This document shows positions 10,351-21,293 of a stretch of DNA of 64,000 nucleotides, in pieces (the stretch's first letter is position 1; each line of letters starts with the position of its first letter). The notes beneath the pieces are model-generated. The model was not told the DNA's origin. It worked only from the letters and a program-made list of their open reading frames with translations, and made no database searches. The translations under genes and the position numbers were made by a program. The stretch is from Imbricaverruca yamaguchii (lineage: Eukaryota > Arthropoda > Thecostraca > Neoverrucidae): positions 1-64,000 of the forward strand of contig JAOTOL010000994.1 in assembly GCA_034440575.1 (NCBI GenBank), given 5' to 3'.

Positions 10351-10619
10351 CAGCTGACGACGCCGGGCCATGGCAAGCGATTTTCGTCCGTACGGAGGTC
10401 TTACGTTCTTCTGGACTCTGCCTAGTGGCGCCAGTGAAAAGAACCTAATGTTGGTATATTCTCCGCTAGATGTCCGGGTTCATTAGCTTTACAGCGCCTG
10501 GATACTGCCAACTTTGGAAATTTGCAAATCTTGGTGAAATCTAGTGGTTTTTGCTGGGTCCTTTTCGAGGAGAAAGTTATTGGCTCTTTACGATTGCTAC
10601 GACGAATAATCCACGTTTT
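10351..10619. other. No gene seen
   Basis: A 70-residue open frame on the minus strand (10634-10422) has no motif I recognise. Nothing else is visible. Confidence 0.4.
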
Positions 10620-10639
10620 AAATAATGACGTCATTATTT
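10620..10639. promoter_or_regulatory. Perfect 20-bp palindrome with CRE core
   Basis: AAATAATGACGTCATTATTT is a perfect palindrome containing TGACGTCA, the consensus site for CREB/ATF-type bZIP factors. Symmetry and position upstream of a CpG-richer stretch suggest a promoter element, possibly bidirectional; this is inference. Confidence 0.5.
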
Positions 10640-10784
10640 GTACTCCGATTGCATTATTTACAGCTGAAATGCGGCAGGCAAGCTAACAAGCAGGTTTGTC
10701 TCGGATGCACATATTTGGACGTGTTGCGATGTTTGGGTGTTGTTTTAAATAAGGAAGCATGTATATCGACGACGACGTCGATTT

Positions 10785-11025
10785 ACGTTTCCTTAAGCTT
10801 AGAGTCCCCCGCGTGTAAATCAACGCAGATCTGTGTCGATATACGCAGAGACCTCCACCCGTGTAAACCGACGTGTGCGTAGGTTTACGCCAATGAACAG
10901 CTGTGTGTAAATCTACGCCTGCGACGATTTACACCAATGAGCAGCTGTGTGTAAATCTACGCCTGCGTTGATTTACACCAACAAGTCCCTCTGTCTTCCC
11001 TCTGTGTATATCAACGCACGCCAGT
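10785..11025. repeat. Cluster of inverted GTGTAAATC(A/T)ACGC motifs
   Basis: At least eight near-copies of GTGTAAATCWACGC and its reverse complement alternate in 240 bp, making nested stem-loops such as GTGTAAATC...GATTTACAC at about 10910-10940 and 10951-10980. The spacing is near 50 bp. It could be subterminal DNA of an unrecognised element or a cluster of binding sites. A YY1-like ATGGCGGCTG sits just downstream (11054). Confidence 0.55.
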
Positions 11026-11149
11026 TACGTCATAGATCGTACGGATTCGAAAATATGGCGGCTGTTTTCGGTGAAGCCAGACTGCTGGAACAAAGAAGAA
11101 TTGTGGTCAGCTGATGATATTTTAAAGGGTTTTACGGAGGAGGAATTGC

Positions 11150-11290
11150 AGAGATGCTAGAGTGCTCTAGACACAGGGTGGCTCTGATTTGCATGGGGTG
11201 CTCTAGATGCTGGGTGGCTTTGATAAATTTGCATGGAATGCTCTAGACGCCGGGTTATTTTGAGTTGCATAGCTGGTGTGAATAGTGTGT
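11150..11290 (+). repeat. Short tandem repeat, about 2.5 units of 50-55 bp
   Basis: Units begin TGCTCTAGA and continue ..GGGT.G.T.TGA..TTGCAT.G. They are diverged by substitutions and small indels. No coding potential. Confidence 0.6.
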
Positions 11291-11407
11291 TGAAATGACT
11301 GGTGAGGGGAAGATATTGTCATGCTTTTTTTAAGATGCTAAACTGAGTGTAGATGCCTGCTTAACGTAATTTAGAACAGGTCTGGAAAGTAAGGTAGGCA
11401 GGTAGGT

Positions 11408-11777
11408 AGGGTGGGAAACTTGCTTTCCGGGTTTGGAGTCGGAGTGCAAACAGATTTCTTCCGGAGTACATTTTCATGCACATTATTTTTCATGCATGGA
11501 ATCTATTTGCGGGTAACCAACGAGAAAAGCATATGTACCTAGTCAGTGTCTATGTAATATGCATAAGTAATACACATCATTTTTGGTCACATCAAAGCAT
11601 AGAAACAAAGAAGTGAGCAATGGATGGCACCACAAGATAGGGAGTTGTGATCAGCTCAGCTTTGTCTCTCATGACTAACAGGAGCAATGCACCTTATTTC
11701 ACTGTTCGTCTCAGCACAATGCTAGGCAAAATGAAAAACACAAATAATTCTCGCTTCACCCTCAGCTCAGGTGCATA
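11408..11777 (+). repeat. Dispersed repeat R, copy 1 (5' part), split by element B
   Basis: Runs from GGGTGGGAAACTTGC to CTCAGCTCAGGTGCATA, where element B starts; it resumes at 18200 with TACCTACCTACATACG. Other copies are at 18259-19120, 49320-50230 (minus) and 62856-63276 (minus). No open frame. It may be a non-autonomous element. Confidence 0.8.
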
Positions 11778-11787
11778 GGGTAAAACG

Positions 11788-12080
11788 CCAAACTCGGGCC
11801 ACTTTCGTTCTACAGAAACGATGTGCTGTGATTTAAACTAGCCACAGAAAGAAAGGTGTACGGACCACCTGCGTGAATAAGCTCACCTTAGGTTCTACGG
11901 ACTGTTATCTTCTTTTGTAAAAAAGATTTCAACACGAATAGTCAACCAATTTGAAGAATATTAAAGATCCCCGGGGACACTCAGCGACAGAAACCACGCT
12001 TTCCTAACTCGGGCCAATATCCAGGTGCACGCTGTAACTCGGGCCACTTTGCTATATTCTGCAGCCCAACTCGGGCCACG
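11788..12080. repeat. Element B left subterminal motif array
   Basis: AACTCGGGCCA(C/A) occurs four times: 11791, 12008, 12032-12043 and 12068-12079. Such repeats near transposon ends usually bind the transposase. The right end has the matching cluster. Confidence 0.75.
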
Positions 12081-12843
12081 TTATTTATTGGTGAATACAG
12101 TCATTTTTGGTTCTTCAATGACAATTTAAGTAATGGAAATACAAAAAAAAATATAATAGTAGCTGACTTTTCATCTCAAACATACAATTAATTAAAATTA
12201 ATGCCTTATCTTATGAAAGCATATTTTGCTAAAAATCAAACCAATGGAAGTTTTGAATATATGAATGCTTTTTGCATTGCATAGGTTGCAGCTTTCATCA
12301 TTGAGTAAATTTACACTGTGTCCATCTATTCACTATTCATCATTCGCTCCCTTCTGCAGGATTGATGCCCCTTCAGAACACTCAAGTGCACCCTCCCCCT
12401 ACAACACGAGTTGTTCAACCATTCGCCGCCCTCCAGAGAAAATGGGCCCCTTCAGAACGAGTACCCTGGATCAAAATTTCTGGATCCACCCCTACTTGGG
12501 GGGGGCGCAGACCGATATGCTCCACTGAATCCCTCCATGGCTCTTATGAACAGTAGTGTCGGGAAAGACAAGAAAGAAACACACAGGAGGCCATCTGACA
12601 AATATAAGAAGCCATATGCTGCGACAGAAAACCACCTTAATATGTACCCCCCACCCCACCCTCCCCCTCCTCCCACACACACACTCGGCAGACAACGTGA
12701 ATCAGAGCCCCGACAAAGTGCACCCGTCCCCACCTTCATCTGGGTCTACTCCCATCTTAATCCGGCAGACTAAGTCGGATCGGGGACCCGTCCCATCACC
12801 TGCCACAGAAGGGAAGGCTTTTGCGAAGCCTAACACGTACACA
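12081..12843. other. Element B non-coding interior, left
   Basis: Contains 12427-12500 (AGAACG...AAAATTTCTGG then ATCCACCCC), a direct repeat of 17430-17505 near the other end of B at about 75% by eye. Overlapping open frames here on both strands are low-complexity and not family-like. Confidence 0.5.
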
Positions 12844-14143
12844 TTACTTGCAGCAACTATCACAAACAAAGAAGACATATTTGGCCCCATCCTCCAACCC
12901 GGGAAAGAGGGCCAGATGGTCCTCTGGGACACATTCAATATGTGTCGTGCGCGCGCAAAAGTCACACTTTATCCAGACATGAGCATCGCCCGCGACATCT
13001 TCTGCCTCCCATGATGCACTGCAGTGGAAGCAGGTCCAGTCGTCCGTCTTCTTGGATGTCGATGGCAATGCTGCAATGTTGCTGTCCTTCCTGCCCTTCC
13101 TCTTCTTCATTGTCATTGCTTCCTCCAATTCCTCCTGATACTGCCGCCACCGGGGACTTGACACGCATGCCGGAAGGAGCTCTTTCCGGAGTCGTTTGGA
13201 AGGTGTAAGTTGGGGGACTGGAAGGAAGCGTACGTCCTGAAATGCCGCGGCGACGGTGGCTTCCTGTGCCGGCCTTTTTGATGGGGGTGCCGTGGCCGGC
13301 CCACCAACGAGGCTCGGGATGATGAACTCATCGACGATGAAAATGAGATCATCACTTGTTTCTGCGGAAGCGGCGACGATCCCTGGTGCCTCGGTGGCGG
13401 AGGTCCCCGACGAGGCGGCGCCGGCGGCGGTCTCTGACGAGACGGCGCCGGCGGCGGTGCCTGACGAGGCAGCGCCGGCGGCGGTCCCTGACGAGACGGC
13501 GCCGGCGTCGGTGCCTGACGAGGCAGCACCGGCGGCGGTCCCTGGCGAGACGGCGCCGGCGTCGGTGCCTGACGAGGCAGCGCCGGCGGCGGTCCCTGAC
13601 GAGACAGCGCCGGCGGCGGTCCCTGACGAGACGGCGGTGGCGGTCCTCGACGAGGAAGCGGCAGCAGTGGCGATGCCCAGTGGGGCGACGTCAGAGGTCC
13701 CCGACGAGGCGGCGGGGGCATCTGGTGACGCGAACCGGGAAAACGAAGGGCCACTCGTCCTATCGTCTCCCGTCGTTCCTGCGGAAGAAAAGCAGCGAGA
13801 ATATTTAAAGTTTCGTCACCGAAACACCGGTTAGCTAGTTGAACAGAATGACTACCATGCTGCTGGCAACTTGCTAATTATCGAAACCTGGATGCAAAGT
13901 TGTATGTTTTAACATCTATGATATAATATGGACATATAATGTGCATATTATGAGCATAGAAATAAAAACAGTGTTATGAAATATGGATCTGAGGAGGACT
14001 ATTATTTTCAGCTGACGTCTAATTAGGGCGAATGTAGGGCAGACACATCCCCCTTCTAGTGAAGCTAGCGCGCCGTTGAAATATGCTGGCATGGAAGCTT
14101 CCATATCTGCCCATTTCGTTTATACACCCGTGATAAATATATA

Positions 14144-14215
<72 letters not shown>

Positions 14216-16647
14216 CCAGATGGGCTTAGCTTCCCATAGTCGGGTGCCCTCTTGTCGAGTGGACAGAGTCCGCATGCCCGGAAGCCCGCCGTGATGACAT
14301 CCGGTCGAATCCGTCCAAGAGCTACTTCCAACAAGGGGGCGATCTCGGCCCTGGTGACCGGCGTATTAAAATGCGCCGGCTGTAGCTGACGCTCCGCACA
14401 CACCTGAAACGAAGGCATCGTTGGCAATGTTTGCAATTTATACAGCCGGGAGAAAACAGAAAGTACATATTTTTTTAATACAAAAGGCAGAGACCCGACG
14501 TATTGAATCCATACATTTTGATGATGCCCTTTGTAATGTTCCTTCAGTGTAACAGTTTCCATCTGCCATTTTTGTCCTTCCTGACCTGAGTCCAATGGCT
14601 CTTCAGGCTCTTGAAGGCCGACACGTCCAGGGGCTGCAGGACGTGTGTGCTGTACGGCGGTAGAGCATACAGCACGATCCCCTCGGCTTCACAGAGACGA
14701 GATGTATCCATGGAAAAATGGGCTCGGAGCCCATCTACAAACAGGATGACGGGCACCTCGATCCCATTTTTCCTGATGTGCGGTACCAGGCAGTTTGCCA
14801 GGTACTCATAAAACACCCTTGCTGTCATCCAACCTGGAACGCAAACGGTTTGCATATGAAAACGCAGGGATTAAATGGTAAAAACGCAGATGAACAGATA
14901 TTGCGAACTATCACGTTAGATCAAATCCGATCAGATCACGGTTCTTGAGATCAGAATCCGATCAGATCATCAGGTTCATCATCATCAAGTTAATTGTCAA
15001 ACGCAATACTTCTTTTTAAAGTGTTTTTTCTTCACCGATATCACACTGCTCGCCAATTTTGACGTGTAATAGTGTTCACTCATCGCACTTATTTTGCACT
15101 ATCCGTTGCAATGTTCACGCAATACGCAATCCGTTGCGTATTCACGGCATTCCATGTGTCTGAAACGAATATACTCGTACAAGCATATCAATATACTTAT
15201 CCACAGGCTACAAACATTTAGCCCTTACCGGAAGGACTGCACGCTAGCGCCCAGTCTTCAGGTGCAGCTCTTGACAGCTCGCCGGCGATCCGCACTCCCG
15301 GGAGCACCAGACATGGTGGCATCCTCTCCCCCGACGCGTTGTAGCACGCCAGCAGAGTGGCGGCGTCTCTCTCTTTACCAGGTATGACCCGGTACACGTT
15401 TTTGGCCCCCTTATGAGCCAAGACTTTCCCGGAAGCTGCAAGACATTATTTATTTTGATACAATTATAATTGCATTTATATTATTGATGTCGATGTAGAC
15501 CATTTTGATACACGCAATTTAGTGATCACGTTTATTCAGACTACAATGCAATTATGTTTTCCAACGATTAGCGATTCCACAAGACACGCTTGCCTTTTTA
15601 GAATGGGTATTGGTATTTGGAGGATGCGACAATGGTGCACGTGTGAAAGTTCCGTTTTACGTACCTGGACATAACGGGATAGAGGTTTCGTCCGCGTTCA
15701 TAATTCGCCTCGGGTCATCCACCGCACGGTGTAGGTTGTTCGTGGAGATGAAGCGCTCGAGCTCTTCGAACCACGCCTCGATTCTCTCCCTTGTCACTGC
15801 GGCTCTCTCCTTCGTGATGCCCTCCGGAGTTCTGAGGCTTATCGTTGGATGGCGGCGAAGAAACCCGTTGAGCCATTTTCCACCGGGTCTGTCAAAAATG
15901 CAAGCATTGCGTTCAAATATCCGTAGGTTCCGCTCCAGAGGTGCAGCCAAGGGGAGGATCCTCCTTAACACCCCCCACCACAAAAATACACGAGATCAAA
16001 TGATACATTTTGAGATCTTCACTTCGCAAGCCTCTAAGCTCTCCGCGCGTTTCGCGAACAGCTCTCATATCAACAGCAGCTCATCCACCGGAAGCTTTCA
16101 TGAAGCTTAGCATCAATGCTATGACGATGCATGTTCAGAATCAACTTCAAAAGTGGTATTGACCCCTCCCTCCCCCACACACACACTTTTTCAGACGTTT
16201 CTACATCTCTGGTTTTGGACATCCTTCCATAAGCTTGCTTTAAAAAAATGAAGGGGCAAATATCGGTATGTTGATACTTAACGCAGTGTATGGCTAGATT
16301 TGTACTGAAAGATAGTGTATGCTCACCTGTTATCAACGAGGTTACTTTCCATGCCTTGCTTCTCAATGAACTTTGCTACGGAGTCCAGCAGTAGTTTTTT
16401 ACTTACAGGAAATCCTCTTTCCGCACACTGCAGCAGCCAACTCTTAATTGTTAGCTCTACATTCATGGAAAGGTATTGTCGTCTGCCGATTGCTACGTAA
16501 TCCGACACTTCACCGATTCTCAGACGTTTACCGATTGTTTCCCTCGGCACGCCGTACTTCTTTGCAACAGTTCGGACACTCGACCCGCCCCGGCATTCCG
16601 CCAGGGCTGCCGCCAGGGTCTCCTTCGTGTATCGGCAATGATTACCA
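12844..16647 (-). CDS. Element B transposase: psq HTH, CENP-B HTH, DDE, PHD-like finger (six exons)
   Basis: Consistent splice sites give exons 16647-16327, 15888-15665, 15435-15229, 14833-14586, 14403-14217 and 13787-12844, phases matching at each join. Exon 1 encodes a psq-type helix-turn-helix (YTKETLAAALAECRGGSSVRTVAKKYGVP) and leads into the CENP-B/Tc5-type HTH, whose end (RPGGKWLNGFLRRHP) is in exon 2. Catalytic acidic residues are in NADET (exon 2), FVDGLRAH and LQPLDV (exon 4), the pogo/Tigger DDD pattern. Exon 5 has GFRACGLCPLD. Exon 6 has about nine SSGTAAGA(V/A) repeats, a basic stretch and a finger (WTCFHC, WIKCDFC, THIEC, FVCDSC) fitting a PHD zinc finger. The protein should bind the element's ends and cut and join DNA at TA. 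The first Met is probably in an unseen upstream exon. I find no frameshift. Confidence 0.82.
13411..13640 (-). repeat. 27-bp coding minisatellite in exon 6 of element B
   Basis: Units of GCGCCGGCGGCGGTCCCTGA plus CGAGACG (27 bp, nine codons), eight to nine copies. Because 27 is a multiple of three, all frames stay open, which explains the long Pro/Arg and Ala/Pro open frames overlapping here. The transposase frame reads SSGTAAGAV/A. Confidence 0.8.
14145..14212. repeat. (TA)n microsatellite
   Basis: About 34 TA units directly after the donor of exon 5 in element B's transposase gene, so within an intron. Confidence 0.95.
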
Positions 16648-17684
16648 CTGTAGGAATGGGAGGATGATGAAGGACATAGATTAAGCAGAACATGGTAGGA
16701 CGGTTGTGGATTTATGAAAGTTATTGTGGGTTGGAGGAGGGAGAGGGCACAATGCATGAAGGCAATGTGCGTACCCAAATGGATTAATCGGATGGAGTGG
16801 GGACACATTGTGGGATCTCATGTTGAAAGTTCAAATTATTCAGGGATGCAAGGCCAACATTAAGGGGCATTTGTCCCTTCAAAAGTCTATAAAGCAACAC
16901 CCCTGAATGCAAGTACAGTACAGAAGCTACACAAGGGAAGATCACCTTCAGCTCGGTGCGTATTAATGCTGATTTGCGTTTTTTATGGTCGCCACATAAT
17001 ACAACTTGATAATTGACTACGGGCGGCTCCACCAATTTTGTCAGGAAAGGTGTCATACCTCAGAAGTGGCTTCCTGGATTTCGAAGAGGAATCCACTATA
17101 ACGAAAAGGATCTATCATAATCAAAAGGTGGAAATAACATCCGTCTGTCAGGAATGCAGTGTCTGGGGGCGCGGAGCGGGCATGAAGGCTTCGATTTTTA
17201 TATTGGGACTTTAGCCTAAGCCCAAGGTGCTCGTCCACGCCGTGGAGGGTGCGAGTCTCCCTATTCTCTTGGTGGCGTCCAGTGGCTGATCCAGGGGGAA
17301 ACTATGGGCACTTTCTACCTTTCCCCCAAACCCCTGATACCTATGTGGCACCCATCCAGAACGCTTGAATGGACCCCCTCCCCTACACCCGTCTCCGCTG
17401 AGCGAGTTTTCAGCGGATGGCGTCCCTCCGGAAAAAGATGGTGCCCCTCCAGAACGTGTTCCCCCACAGATCGAAATTTCTGGACCCACCCCCGATAGCG
17501 CCACCCCTGCAGTTGACCATTGGGCCACGGGTTCGTGCATCTGCGTTGACCCGAAGTCAGCGTCTCTCTCTTCCGTTAGATAAGTCGCGATATACGATAA
17601 GATGTATATGTGCACAATCAACACGCAATGTTCAACATCTCACAGGTATAGCGTCGACGAAAACAAAGAAATAGCCACATTAAT
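16648..17684. other. Element B upstream region
   Basis: Non-coding so far as I can see. It should hold the transposase promoter and first exon, neither of which I can identify. Contains the direct-repeat partner 17430-17505 (GTGCCCCTCCAGAACG...GAAATTTCTGG). Confidence 0.4.
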
Positions 17685-18190
17685 CCAATGGCCCGAGTTA
17701 GGGTGGCATTTTTTCTGGGAAGATGTGCGCTGTTCCCAACTCGGGCCACCCGGCCTGAGTTGGGCGATGGACAATTATTCCCCCCCCAACTCGGGCCACC
17801 ACCAAAAATGCGGTATATCTATGAAAAGTGCAAACACACAAGCAAGAATAATCATTAAAAACGTGCAATGAAGTACTTTACCGTTTTGAACGATCCATCT
17901 ATGCCCACCACTACTAAAACACCAGTTAAAACCGTACCGCAAGACAACGCCACTACACAAGGTTAAAGCGCGTCCTAATCCGCGCCAAAACGCAGCAGAG
18001 GGTCCTGTCCAGTGTTCCATCCTCTGATTGGTCGTCTGGTACATACGCTCTGGTTGGTCCAACCTGAAACGACAGAAGATAGATCAAATGACGTCATAAA
18101 CTGATTTAATAAGGCCTATCGGAGTTTTGTCAGAGGCAAGGAGGTTAGAAAGAAGTGGTGGCCCGAGTTAGGCAGTGGCCCGAGTTCGGC
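17685..18190. repeat. Element B right subterminal motif array
   Basis: GGCCCGAGTTAGG or its complement AACTCGGGCCAC occurs near 17691, 17738, 17751 (diverged), 17788, 18161 and 18177, in both orientations, mirroring the left end. Confidence 0.75.
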
Positions 18191-18199
18191 GTTTTACCC

Positions 18200-18258
18200 T
18201 ACCTACCTACATACGCAGCCAATTTCCTGCACGATACGGACCCAACACCACTACCTCA
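18200..18258 (+). repeat. Dispersed repeat R, copy 1 (3' part)
   Basis: TACCTACCTACATACGCAGCC through ACACCACTACCTCA completes copy 1 after element B. The same 59 bp recurs at 18430-18488 in the uninterrupted copy. Confidence 0.8.
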
Positions 18259-19120
18259 GCTTTGTCTCCTCAGTGATCAGCTCAGCTTTGTCACTACCTC
18301 AGTGATCAGCTCAGCCTTGTCTCTCATGACTAACAGGAGCAATGCACATTATTTCACTGTTCGTCTCAGCACAATGCTAGGCAAAATGAAAAACACAAAT
18401 AATTCTCGCTTCACCCTCAGCTCAGGTGCATACCTACCTACATACGCAGCCAATTTCCTGCACGATACGGACCCAACACCACTACCTCACACTCAGTCGG
18501 AATTGACAGGAGTGAGCAAAGGATAAGTCAAGGTCTTGTGTTTGCAGCATGGCACTGTTAAGTGTTCAAAACATGTGTTCAAAGTTGCTAATGGTTATGA
18601 CATCATTTAAAAAATACCTTGCATTGATTGGATGAAAAACAGTTTTCGTAACAGAAAATGCTAACGCAGCAAATTCTGATCGGCGGCCTCTGCTGCACCC
18701 TGGAAGCGTCTCTTAAAACAGTCAGTTTTTCCCACTATAGGGTGGCTCGAAAGCAGATTTCTGGAGATGCACCGGCCGAATTCATAACAACCAGAGGCCA
18801 CTATATTCAGTGTGCATGCGTGAAGTTTGGCATGTTGTTGTCAGCATTTCCGCAGGTTGTGGTTTTGTGTGGTGTGTGTGTGTGTTTGCTTGCTGTCTGT
18901 GTGCTTGATGGTACAAAAAGTGTATAGTTACGTGGTAACTGCAAGTAGAATAACATGTTTGGTGGATATTTTCTTCAATCTTGTGTTACATTTTTAGTGG
19001 TATTTTTGTTCCTTCTGCATGTTTGTGTCGGAGTACATGTGGAGCCCATTCTATCCAGTATGAATCTGGAGTGCAAAAATGTTTTAAGAGATGAAATCTC
19101 TTAAGAAGTGCCTTAATTAC
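18259..19120 (+). repeat. Dispersed repeat R, copy 2, long form
   Basis: 18311-18435 is almost identical to 11651-11775 (one difference seen). It continues through 18488, and 18715-19120 matches 49735-49320 on the other strand, so the full repeat is about 0.9 kb. About 180 bp at 18535-18715 is absent from the 49-kb copy. A triplicated AGTGATCAGCTCAGC.TTGTC lies at 18260-18320. No credible open frame. Confidence 0.7.
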
Positions 19121-19959
19121 TATCCTGTAGGTAGGACTATGTTGATCAGCAGTTTTAGTGCTATGAAGGGCTACTTTCAGGGATGGGATCCAATGTAGGT
19201 GCCTGGCAGGTACCTAGGTATTTGGGTATATATAGCAATCAGTATTTTTGTCTTAAAATGTGTTGGATTTTTTCTCTCTGAATAAATACTATGTTTATGA
19301 ACATGATTCAAAAGATACAACCACTTGTTTTCTCAGGAACTGCTTATTTCTTTGTTTGTCATAGCAACAACACTATAATGTGCCATTTATGCCTCACTAC
19401 TGTTTTTTGTGCCATAATTGATCCATCCTTCACAAATTTACCAAGACCTGTGCCTATGAAGTCATCAATTGTATTGACCTCCATTGACAGAAATAATCAT
19501 TTGTGGAGAAATTTTGTGGTTGCATTGTCTTAAGCACACGAAAAAGTATCACTGAGAATAAAAACTTAACTCTCTGAATATATTTGCCCCTGTTTGTTGC
19601 TAAAGCAGGGCTGTTGCATGGACCATTTTTTTGGTAGCTTTGATTTTGGTGGCATTTGATCAATTCATTCAGTATAACATGAAGATTTTCCTCAGAAATT
19701 TTAGAATGCTGAACCAACCTAGCTGGATATGTTGGACTGTGGTGATTTATGAGATATTGCATTTGAACATTCTTTTTTCATTCAGAATGTTGCCTTTTCT
19801 TGATAATTTCCTTATATTCTTGAATTTGAGCATTGAATGACATCACTTGCAGGCTTCTGGCTTCAGAGCTGAAACTACCACAATTATATGTAGTTGAAGC
19901 ATCGCAAGGTTATAGGTTGACACTGCAAAGTGACTCCCAAATCTGAAGCCAGTGACTTC
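19121..19959. other. No gene seen
   Basis: AT-rich, probably intronic to the USP gene if that gene starts upstream. Short open frames (19291-19533) show no motif. Confidence 0.4.
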
Positions 19960-20790
19960 CAAATTTGCTCAGCAGGCCAGCCTTCTTGCTGTGCAGGCAG
20001 GCCAGCTTGCTGCCTGCTTGCTGTGCAGGTGGACCTGCTTACCAAGCATGCTGGCCCACTTGCCTTGCAGGTGTACCTGCTTACCAAGCAAGCTGGCCCA
20101 CTTAGATGTCAGGTGGACCCACTTGCTGTGCAGGTGGACCCACTTGCCATGCAAGCTGATCTGCTTGCCATGCAAGCTGACCTGCTTGTCATGCAAGCTG
20201 ACCTGCTTGCCATGCAAGCTGACCTGCTTCCCATGCAAGTTGACCTGCTTGTCATGCAAGCTGACCTGCTTGTCATGCAAGCTGACCTGCTTGCCATGCA
20301 AGCTGACCTGCTTGCCATGCAAGCTGACCTGCTTGCCATGCAAGCTGACCTGCTTGCCATGCAAGCTGACCTGCTTGCCATGCAAGCTGACCTGCTTGCC
20401 ATGCAAGCTGACCTGCTTGCCATGCAAGCTGACCTGCTTGCCATGCAAGCTGACCTGCTTGCCATGCAAGCTGACCTGCTTGCCATGCAAGCTGACCTGC
20501 TTGCCATGCAAGCTGACCTGCTTCCCATGCAAGTTGACCTGCTTGCCATGCAAGCTGACCTGCTTGCCATGCAAGCTGACCTGCTTGCCATGCAAGCTGA
20601 CTTGCTTGATGTGCAGGTGGACCTGCTTACCAAGCAGGCTGGTCCACTTTCAGGGCAGGTTGGCTGGCCCACTTGTTGCTCAGGCCAACATGCTTGCTGG
20701 TCGGGCCGGCCAATTTGCCGTGCATGTGAGCCTGTTTGCCAAGCAGGCTGGCCCACTTGCCAGACCGGAGGTCTTGCTGGGCAAGCTAGA
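19960..20790 (+). repeat. 21-bp minisatellite in USP intron
   Basis: The core at about 20140-20610 is a near-perfect array of CTGCTTGCCATGCAAGCTGA plus C (21 bp), over 20 units; flanks are diverged units. The unit contains the inverted pair CTTGC/GCAAG. The period is seven codons, so frames on both strands stay open for hundreds of codons (LLAMQAD, CLPCKLT, HGKQVSL, MASRSAC); these are not proteins. Confidence 0.9.
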
Positions 20791-20908
20791 GGTGACTATT
20801 CAGCTGGATGTCTTTATTTATGTGAAGCGAGTATTATTCTGTTTGATTCTGAAATGGGTGAAGGTAGTTATCACTATTGTAACCTTCAAACTTGCCCTCC
20901 CTTTCCAG

Positions 20909-21293
20909 CTGTATTACTCCGTGAAGCAGTTCCAACTGTACGCGCTGGTCGTGCACCGCGACGGCTCACTGGACGCTGGTCACTACTACTTCGTGACGCG
21001 GTCGTTCGACGCTACCGGCCCGGAGACCGCGCCGTCCGTCTGGTGCCGCTTCGACAACTACGTGACACCACTGTCGGCCGGTCATCTGGACGCCTGGGGT
21101 GGCGGCAACGCCGGCTCGCCAACCGACGTGCCCTACATGCTCTTCTACCGGCAGTGCGACGGTAGACACGCCCGCCACCGTCGCGACACGAGCAACTGCC
21201 GGTGTCGCTGCTGCTCGAGGTGCAGGACGACGACGGGACATGTCCGCTGGGCGGTCGGCCAGCCGGTGACGGCGGCGACCGGCCGCCTCCGCT
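20909..21293 (+). CDS. Ubiquitin-specific protease (C19) C-terminal exon, partial
   Basis: After a polypyrimidine acceptor (CCCTTTCCAG, ending 20908) the frame reads YYSVKQFQLYALVVHRDGSLDAGHYYFVTRSFDATG and then VWCRFDNYVTPLSAGHLDAWGGG and PYMLFYRQC. This is the end of a USP/UCH catalytic domain: LYALVVH and the catalytic GHY histidine, W.RFDNYVT as the Asp/Asn region, and a YMLFY closing strand. USPs remove ubiquitin from proteins. Upstream exons with the Cys box are not in view; the intron before this exon holds the 21-bp minisatellite. After RQCDG the frame stays open to 21293 but turns Arg/Cys-rich, while a +2 frame (LPVSLLLEVQDDDG, 21202 on) has strongly G/C-ending codons. So there is either a donor at 21162 (GACG/GTAGAC) or a frameshift near 21165-21195. 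The particular USP is not identified. Confidence 0.8.

Larger units (their letters stand above)
11778..18199 (-). mobile_element. DNA transposon B: pogo/Tigger-like, TA target duplication, 26-bp TIR
   Basis: A 6,422-bp element with terminal inverted repeats GGGTAAAACGCC(A/G)AACT followed by CGGGCCAC, one mismatch in about 26 bp. TA duplicates at 11776-11777 and 18200-18201, as expected of Tc1/mariner/pogo elements. The target is repeat R, and an uninterrupted copy of the same site (GGTGCATACCTACC) lies near 18431-18444, so the empty site is visible in this window. Inside are subterminal arrays of an AACTCGGGCCAC motif and one multi-exon transposase gene on the minus strand. Nothing obvious breaks the gene, so the copy could be intact. 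Confidence 0.9.

Noticed and set aside
12411..13014. Plus-strand open frames with PPPHPPPPPTH
   Set aside because: Low-complexity C-rich sequence in the non-coding and antisense part of element B.
13256..13834. Plus-strand Ala/Pro-rich open frame (VPDEAAPAAVPDETAP)
   Set aside because: Antisense to exon 6 of element B's transposase; explained by its 27-bp coding minisatellite.
12460..17505. Relationship between GGGGTGGATCCAGAAATTT repeats in element B and the GGGTGGATYGAA end of element A
   Set aside because: Only about ten bases agree, and orientation and position do not support a shared terminal repeat.
19930..20800. Heptad LLAMQAD-type coiled-coil-like protein
   Set aside because: The 21-bp unit is seven codons, so frames on both strands remain open. 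No start context or conserved flanks.
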